Of a DNA stretch of 18,433 nucleotides, positions 14,434-18,433 are shown piece after piece. Below the pieces are notes generated by a model that saw only the letters and a list, made by a program, of their open reading frames with translations, was not told the DNA's origin and ran no database searches. The stretch spans positions 2,170 to 20,602 of the forward strand of contig MELN01000026.1 of assembly GCA_001768675.1 (NCBI GenBank), given 5' to 3'. Positions within the stretch are counted from its first letter, which is position 1; the number at the start of each line of letters is the position of its first letter. The translations under genes and the position numbers were made by a program. This DNA comes from Actinobacteria bacterium RBG_16_64_13 (GTDB lineage Bacteria; Actinomycetota; Thermoleophilia; RBG-16-64-13).

Positions 14434-14463
14434 GCGATGCTCCGCGTACGGCGCGAGCGAGCG
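14434..14463. repeat. 30-bp direct repeat, copy 2
   Basis: Perfect second copy of the repeat at 14354-14383. Identity stops at both ends of the 30 bases. It lies 31 bases before the 80-nt hairpin, in the gap between convergent genes. Confidence 0.85.
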
Positions 14464-14494
14464 GCCGGAGGCAGCTCGACCCCTCAATGAGTGC

Positions 14495-14574
14495 CTTCTA
14501 GGCGGCGTAGGGGTTTGTCGAGAGCTTTGCGGTACTCCGCAGTGCTCGAGACAGGCCCCTACGCCGCCTAGAAG
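14495..14574. terminator. 80-nt long hairpin between convergent genes, overlapping a stop codon
   Basis: The two halves are mirror complements about a TACT loop (14533-14536). The outer 19 bp are perfect (14495-14513 with 14556-14574; CTTCTAGGCGGCGTAGGGG). The inner 19 positions contain three T-G pairs, a tandem G-A/A-G mismatch and a T-T mismatch. Either strand's transcript would form a very stable stem. The right arm contains the last Phe codon and TAG of the minus-strand CoA-transferase gene, so it is part of that mRNA's end. It could be a bidirectional terminator, an RNA-processing site or a small palindromic mobile element. Confidence 0.65.
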
Positions 14575-16484
14575 TCCATCTCATAGTGGAACACCCCATC
14601 GTCAAGCCGCCTGGTCACCTTCATCCCACTGTGGTCGATCACCGCCTGCATCGCCTTGTTGTCGCGCATGACCTCGGCCGTGAAACCGGCGATGCCATTC
14701 TGCAGAGCGATGTTGGCCAGGTGCTTCATGATGAATGTCCCGATGCCCCGCCGCTGCCAGTCGTCGCGGACGACGAAGGCCACCTCCGCCCGGTTGCTCT
14801 TCTGGTCGAGGTAGTAGCGGCCCATGGCCACGATGTCCTCGCCGTGGGCCTCGGGCACCGTTCCGACGATCGCCACCTCGTTCCGATGGTCGACGTAGAC
14901 GAAGTTCTGCAACTGTTTCCGGGGGATGCGCTTCATGTGCGACATGTAGCGATAGTAGACGGTCTCCTGAGAGAGGGAGTAGAAGAGATCGCGAGTAGCA
15001 GGCTCGTCAGTGGGGTTCATGGCCCGGAAGCTGATGAGCGTCCCGTCGTCGAGGATCGTAGTGGTACGAACACCTTTGGGCCCTACAAACAGACGACCCT
15101 CCACATCCACCATCTCTGGGTGGACCCACTTGTAATCGACCGCCATGGAGAGCAGTTCTTCGCGGAAGTCGGGGTGGGCGATGGTGATGAGAGCCATGGC
15201 CCGTTCCTGGACGCTCTTGCCGCGTAGGTAGGCGATGCCATGCTCGGTCACCACGTAGTGGACCGCTCCCCGGGTGGTCACCACTCCGGCCCCCGGCTTG
15301 AGGGTGGCGACGATGCGCGACACCGCGCCTCCTTCAGCCGTGGAAGGCAGGGCGATGATGGCCCGTCCCCCCGCCGAGCGGCCGGCGCCCTGGTTGAAAT
15401 CGGCCTGTCCGCCGATGCCCGAGTAGAACTTCGTGCCGAGCGAATCGGCGCACACTTGGCCGGTGAGGTCGACCTCAAGGGCGGTATTGATGGCCACCAT
15501 CTTGTTCTGCTGACCGATCACGAAGGGATCGTTAACGTACTCGGTGGGGTTGAACGAGAAGAGCGGGTTGTTGTCCACGTAGTCATAGAGCTTCTTGGTG
15601 CCGATGGCAAAACTGGTGACGATCTTGCCCCGGTCCATGGACTTCTGCGTGCCGGTAACCACGCCGGCTTCGATCAGATCGATGATGGCGTCGGTGACCA
15701 CCTCCGCATGAACACCCAGGTTCTTCTTGCCTGTGAGGAACTTCACCACCGCATTGGGGATGCGCCCGAGGCCCACCTCGATGGTGCACCCGTCTTCCAC
15801 CAAGGAGGCGATGTTCTCCCCGATGGCTTCGATGACTTCCCCTGAAGGCCCGGCGAACGTGCCCGACGGCATCCCGTCTGAGAATTCCAGGCCCTTCGTC
15901 TCCATGAGAGGCTCGTCCACCGGCACGAGGATGTCGAGATCGAGGACGCTCACGAGGCTATTGCCCAAGGTCCAGGGCATCTGCCGGTTGACCTGGGCGA
16001 TGACCAGCCCGGCGTTCGCTGCCGCCGACATGACGATGTCCACGGAGATACCCAGGCTGCAGCGGCCCTGCAGGTCGGGCGGCGAGACCTGGATCAGAGC
16101 GACATCGATCGGCATCTGCCCGCTGGCGAAGAGATTCGGTATCTCAGACAGAGAGGCGGGGGTGTAGTCGCCGTATCCCTCTTGGATCATGTCCCTGACA
16201 TTCGCGGAGACAAAGAAGGTGTTCACGGAAAAGCGATCAGCCAGCTCCTTGAACGCGTAGGGGGCTTCGCCAAGTGTCAAGGTCTGGAGGACCTTCGTGT
16301 CGGCCAGTTGTCCGTGCCTGGCCACGAGGGCTCTCAGTAGGTGCAAGGGCTGGGCCCCGCCGCTGCCAATGAAGATCCTCTGCCCGGGTCTGATGTTCAT
16401 GACCGCCCGCTCGGCGGTCATGATCATGTTCTTGTACCTCTCCTGCCAGGCGGCATCGTAGGTGGGCGACTGCGGGCTACTCAC
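14568..16484 (-). CDS. Acetyl-CoA hydrolase/CoA-transferase fused to a C-terminal GNAT acetyltransferase domain
   Basis: The 638-residue product has two parts. Residues about 15-475 form an acetyl-CoA hydrolase/CoA-transferase of the 4-hydroxybutyrate/succinyl-CoA:acetate type: GQRIFIGSGGAQP near the start, GLGRIPNAV (about 239-247), the likely catalytic glutamate in HAEVVTD (about E261), and the CoA-binding YSGIGGQADFNQGA (about 354-367). Residues about 482-638 form a GNAT domain with its acetyl-CoA loop QRRGIG (about 577-582) and a C-terminal FHYEMDF. The start is GTG 16484-16482; the preceding synthetase gene ends at 16477, so the genes overlap by eight bases. Such fusions are annotated in databases, but the GNAT acceptor is unknown; a protein lysine is plausible by analogy with Pat-type synthetase-GNAT fusions (inference). 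The final codon and stop lie inside the 80-nt hairpin. Confidence 0.9.
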   Translation of the reverse strand: MSSPQSPTYDAAWQERYKNMIMTAERAVMNIRPGQRIFIGSGGAQPLHLLRALVARHGQLADTKVLQTLTLGEAPYAFKELADRFSVNTFFVSANVRDMIQEGYGDYTPASLSEIPNLFASGQMPIDVALIQVSPPDLQGRCSLGISVDIVMSAAANAGLVIAQVNRQMPWTLGNSLVSVLDLDILVPVDEPLMETKGLEFSDGMPSGTFAGPSGEVIEAIGENIASLVEDGCTIEVGLGRIPNAVVKFLTGKKNLGVHAEVVTDAIIDLIEAGVVTGTQKSMDRGKIVTSFAIGTKKLYDYVDNNPLFSFNPTEYVNDPFVIGQQNKMVAINTALEVDLTGQVCADSLGTKFYSGIGGQADFNQGAGRSAGGRAIIALPSTAEGGAVSRIVATLKPGAGVVTTRGAVHYVVTEHGIAYLRGKSVQERAMALITIAHPDFREELLSMAVDYKWVHPEMVDVEGRLFVGPKGVRTTTILDDGTLISFRAMNPTDEPATRDLFYSLSQETVYYRYMSHMKRIPRKQLQNFVYVDHRNEVAIVGTVPEAHGEDIVAMGRYYLDQKSNRAEVAFVVRDDWQRRGIGTFIMKHLANIALQNGIAGFTAEVMRDNKAMQAVIDHSGMKVTRRLDDGVFHYEMDF

Positions 16485-18433
16485 GGCCTTCTCCAGCCGT
16501 CAGCTGGATCCGGGCGTCTGCGACAACCGATTCCTCTCCCAATCCTCCGACCATGAACGGGTTGATGTCGAGCTCGGCGATCTGGGGGAAATCGGTGACG
16601 AGTTGGCTGATGCGCTGCAACGCCTCAGCGATGACCGCGAGGTCGGCCCCCGCCTCCCCGCGAAAGCCTTCCAACAGCTTGTATGACCTGGTGCCCATCA
16701 GCATGCTCATGGCCTCGTCGGAGGTGATCGGAGCCAGGTAGAACGTGACGTCCTTCAAGACCTCCACGAAGATCCCACCTAGGCCGAACATAAGCATGGG
16801 ACCGAACTGCGGGTCCCGGGTCATGCCCAGGATGACTTCCCGGCCCTTTGTCACCATGCGTTCGAGGTACACTCCCTCCAGGAAGGCTTCGGGGGCTCTG
16901 CGCGCGATACGGACCATCATCAGCTCGAAGGTATCGGCCACCTCTTGGTCGGTGCTGAGATTGAGCTTGACTCCGCCTACGTCGGACTTGTGGATGATAT
17001 CGGGCGAGACGATCTTCATGGCCAACGGATACCCGAGGTGTGCTGCTGCTTCCACCGCTTCCTCGGCGGTGCTTACCAACCGGCCCTCCGGTACTATGAA
17101 GTCGTAGGCTCTGAGGACGTCCTTGGCCCTCACTTCGCCCAAGTATGTCTTGCCGGTACGTATCTGACGGGTGATGATGCGTTCCGCCCTACGCCGATTG
17201 ACCGGGAAGCGGGCCACGACGCGGCGCGGGCGCTGGCGCCATCTCGCGTAGTCCAGCATCGCCTTCAGTGCAGCAACGGCGCGCTCCGGCGACGGGTAGT
17301 CGGGAAGGTGCGCTGCCACGAGTTCCCGGCGGCCGGCCAGAGTGTCTTCGCCGCCCATGAACGCGGCGAGAACGGGTTTCTTGCCGCGGACGACAGCGGC
17401 GATCGCACGCGCGGTCTCGGCCGACTCGGTCATCGCCTGAGGCGTGAGAATGATGATAGTTGCGTCGACAGAGGGGTCGGCTTGGGCGGCCTCAACGGCC
17501 AGGGCATAGCGCTCAGGATCAGCGTCCTCGAGGACGTCGATAGGGTTGCCCACGCGGGCGGCAGCGGGCAACTTGTCCCGCAGTCCTGCCGCGGTCTTCG
17601 GATTAAGAGCAGCCATCCGCATGCCGGCTCGTTCTACAGCGTCGGCGGCCATGGTCCCAGGTCCTCCTGCGTTGGTTATCACCGCGACGCGGTCTCCCTG
17701 CGGGAGGGGCTGCCCGGCCAGGGCGGCAGCGATGTCGAGCAACGACTCGAACGTGTCCGCCCGGATGATGCCGGCTCGCTTGAACGCGGCGCCATAGGCC
17801 ATATCGACTCCAGCCAGCGCACCGGTATGCGACGACGCGGCCCTGGATCCGGCGGATGTGGTGCCTGCTTTGAGGATCACCACCGGCTTGACCGAGGCGA
17901 CCGACTCCGCGACCCGGATGAACTCATCACCGGAAGTGATGCTCTCCAGATATCCGGCGATCACCTTGGTCTTCTCATCGTCGACGAGCGCGGCGAGAAA
18001 GTGCGTCTCGTTGAGGTCCGCCTTGTTGCCCATGCTGAGCACTGTCGCGAGCCCCATCTTGCGCGAAGCCGCCCAGTCGAGGATGGCCGAGCATAGTGCG
18101 CCCGATTGAGAAATGACCGAGATCCCGCCCATCGGCGGCATGTGGCAGGCGAAGGCGGCGTTCATCTTGTGATGGGTGTTGATGATGCCCAGCGAGTTCG
18201 GGCCCATGAGCCGGGCGCCGGCTGAGTGGCAAAGGTCGGCGATCTCTCGCTCAAGAAGGGCCCCTGCTTCATCCACCTCCTTGAAGCCTGCCGTGATGAT
18301 GACCACGGTCTTCGCCTTGGCCTTGAGCGAACTGACAACAGTCTCCCTGACCAACGAGGTCGGCACAGCGATCACACTCATGTCTATGGGTTTGCCGTAT
18401 TCCTCGAGGCTGGTGTAGAACTTCTGCTCCATC
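16477..18433 (-). CDS. ADP-forming acyl-CoA synthetase (acetate-CoA ligase family), 5' truncated
   Basis: Interconverts acyl-CoA, ADP and phosphate with the free acid, CoA and ATP. The visible 651 or more residues cover most of a fused alpha-beta subunit. The CoA-ligase part has ISVISQSGAL (about 104-113) and the catalytic phosphohistidine motif SHTGALAG (about 201-208). The C-terminal ATP-grasp part has YPLAMKIVSPDIIHKSDVGG and the ending AELDINPFMV. Relatives have about 70 more N-terminal residues with a Rossmann CoA-binding motif; these are absent, and the frame is open to the window edge, so the ATG at 18432 is probably internal. It is the upstream gene of a minus-strand operon and ends in TAG inside the start of the CoA-transferase-GNAT gene. 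Substrate range (acetate, propionate or branched acids) is not readable. Confidence 0.9.
   Translation of the reverse strand, partial: MEQKFYTSLEEYGKPIDMSVIAVPTSLVRETVVSSLKAKAKTVVIITAGFKEVDEAGALLEREIADLCHSAGARLMGPNSLGIINTHHKMNAAFACHMPPMGGISVISQSGALCSAILDWAASRKMGLATVLSMGNKADLNETHFLAALVDDEKTKVIAGYLESITSGDEFIRVAESVASVKPVVILKAGTTSAGSRAASSHTGALAGVDMAYGAAFKRAGIIRADTFESLLDIAAALAGQPLPQGDRVAVITNAGGPGTMAADAVERAGMRMAALNPKTAAGLRDKLPAAARVGNPIDVLEDADPERYALAVEAAQADPSVDATIIILTPQAMTESAETARAIAAVVRGKKPVLAAFMGGEDTLAGRRELVAAHLPDYPSPERAVAALKAMLDYARWRQRPRRVVARFPVNRRRAERIITRQIRTGKTYLGEVRAKDVLRAYDFIVPEGRLVSTAEEAVEAAAHLGYPLAMKIVSPDIIHKSDVGGVKLNLSTDQEVADTFELMMVRIARRAPEAFLEGVYLERMVTKGREVILGMTRDPQFGPMLMFGLGGIFVEVLKDVTFYLAPITSDEAMSMLMGTRSYKLLEGFRGEAGADLAVIAEALQRISQLVTDFPQIAELDINPFMVGGLGEESVVADARIQLTAGEGRE

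Larger units (their letters stand above)
14343..14494. other. Intergenic repeat-bearing region between convergent genes
   Basis: From the amidase stop to the long hairpin there is no believable coding frame. It holds the two 30-bp repeats and little else. A GGTTCGAA string at 14427-14434 resembles a tRNA T-loop but lacks the pairing arms. Confidence 0.6.

Noticed and set aside
14422..14441. tRNA-like T-loop (GGTTCGAA)
   Set aside because: The flanking bases do not form a T-stem, and no acceptor or anticodon arm can be drawn around it.
14354..14463. Possible minimal CRISPR array
   Set aside because: Only two repeats, with a 50-base spacer longer than usual, and no cas genes in the window.
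15240..18096. Long plus-strand frames opposite the CoA-transferase and synthetase genes
   Set aside because: Both minus-strand genes carry full catalytic motifs; the plus-strand products are unlike known proteins and mirror the codon bias of the real strand.
18430..18432. ATG at the window edge as the true start of the synthetase
   Set aside because: Family members have about 70 more N-terminal residues with a CoA-binding Rossmann motif, so this Met is most likely internal.

Overview
The window is GC-rich bacterial DNA with dense genes, frequent GTG starts, short or overlapping gene junctions, and TAG, TGA and TAA all used as stops. The gene content (Liv-type ABC transporter, compact PucR regulator, acylating semialdehyde dehydrogenase, ADP-forming acyl-CoA synthetase, CoA-transferase/GNAT fusion) fits a heterotrophic, amino-acid-using bacterium. 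A deep-branching Actinomycetota lineage is my best guess. That is an inference from style and content, since no rRNA or other marker gene is present.

Layout. (1) Positions 2-4297 (+) hold a branched-chain-amino-acid-type ABC transporter: the 3' part of the substrate-binding protein, two ATPases and two permeases, the last four tightly coupled. (2) Positions 4382-5818 (+) encode an NAD(P)-dependent aldehyde dehydrogenase. (3) Positions 5864-6292 (-) encode an unrecognised small protein, divergent from a short PucR-type regulator at 6457-7215 (+). (4) Positions 7333-8655 and 8711-10240 (+) encode a class III aminotransferase and a CoA-acylating semialdehyde dehydrogenase of the MmsA family, closed by a very strong hairpin. 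(5) Positions 10412-13495 (+) hold a small lipoprotein and a phosphate block: DUF47/PhoU-like, PiT permease, second DUF47/PhoU-like. (6) Positions 13539-14342 (+) hold a Nit-type carbon-nitrogen hydrolase interrupted by one in-frame TAG. (7) Positions 14343-14567 are intergenic and structured: two perfect 30-bp direct repeats and an 80-nt near-perfect hairpin. (8) Positions 14568-18433 (-) hold an operon of an ADP-forming acyl-CoA synthetase (5' end outside the window) and an acetyl-CoA hydrolase/CoA-transferase fused to a GNAT domain.

How it may work together (inference): the transporter imports an amino acid or amine-derived compound. The aldehyde dehydrogenase may oxidise an amino-aldehyde. 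The aminotransferase removes the amino group, and the MmsA-like enzyme converts the resulting semialdehyde to an acyl-CoA. PucR, next to a candidate operator at the aminotransferase promoter, is the likely local regulator. The minus-strand operon could exchange acyl-CoA thioesters and recover ATP from them. A beta-alanine-like route (beta-alanine to malonate semialdehyde to acetyl-CoA) is a reasonable but unproven reading.

No CRISPR array, insertion sequence, rRNA or tRNA was found. The strongest candidates for something new are the amber-interrupted but otherwise intact amidase, the 80-nt hairpin with the paired 30-bp repeats, the CoA-transferase-GNAT/synthetase pair, and the doubled DUF47 genes around one PiT permease.
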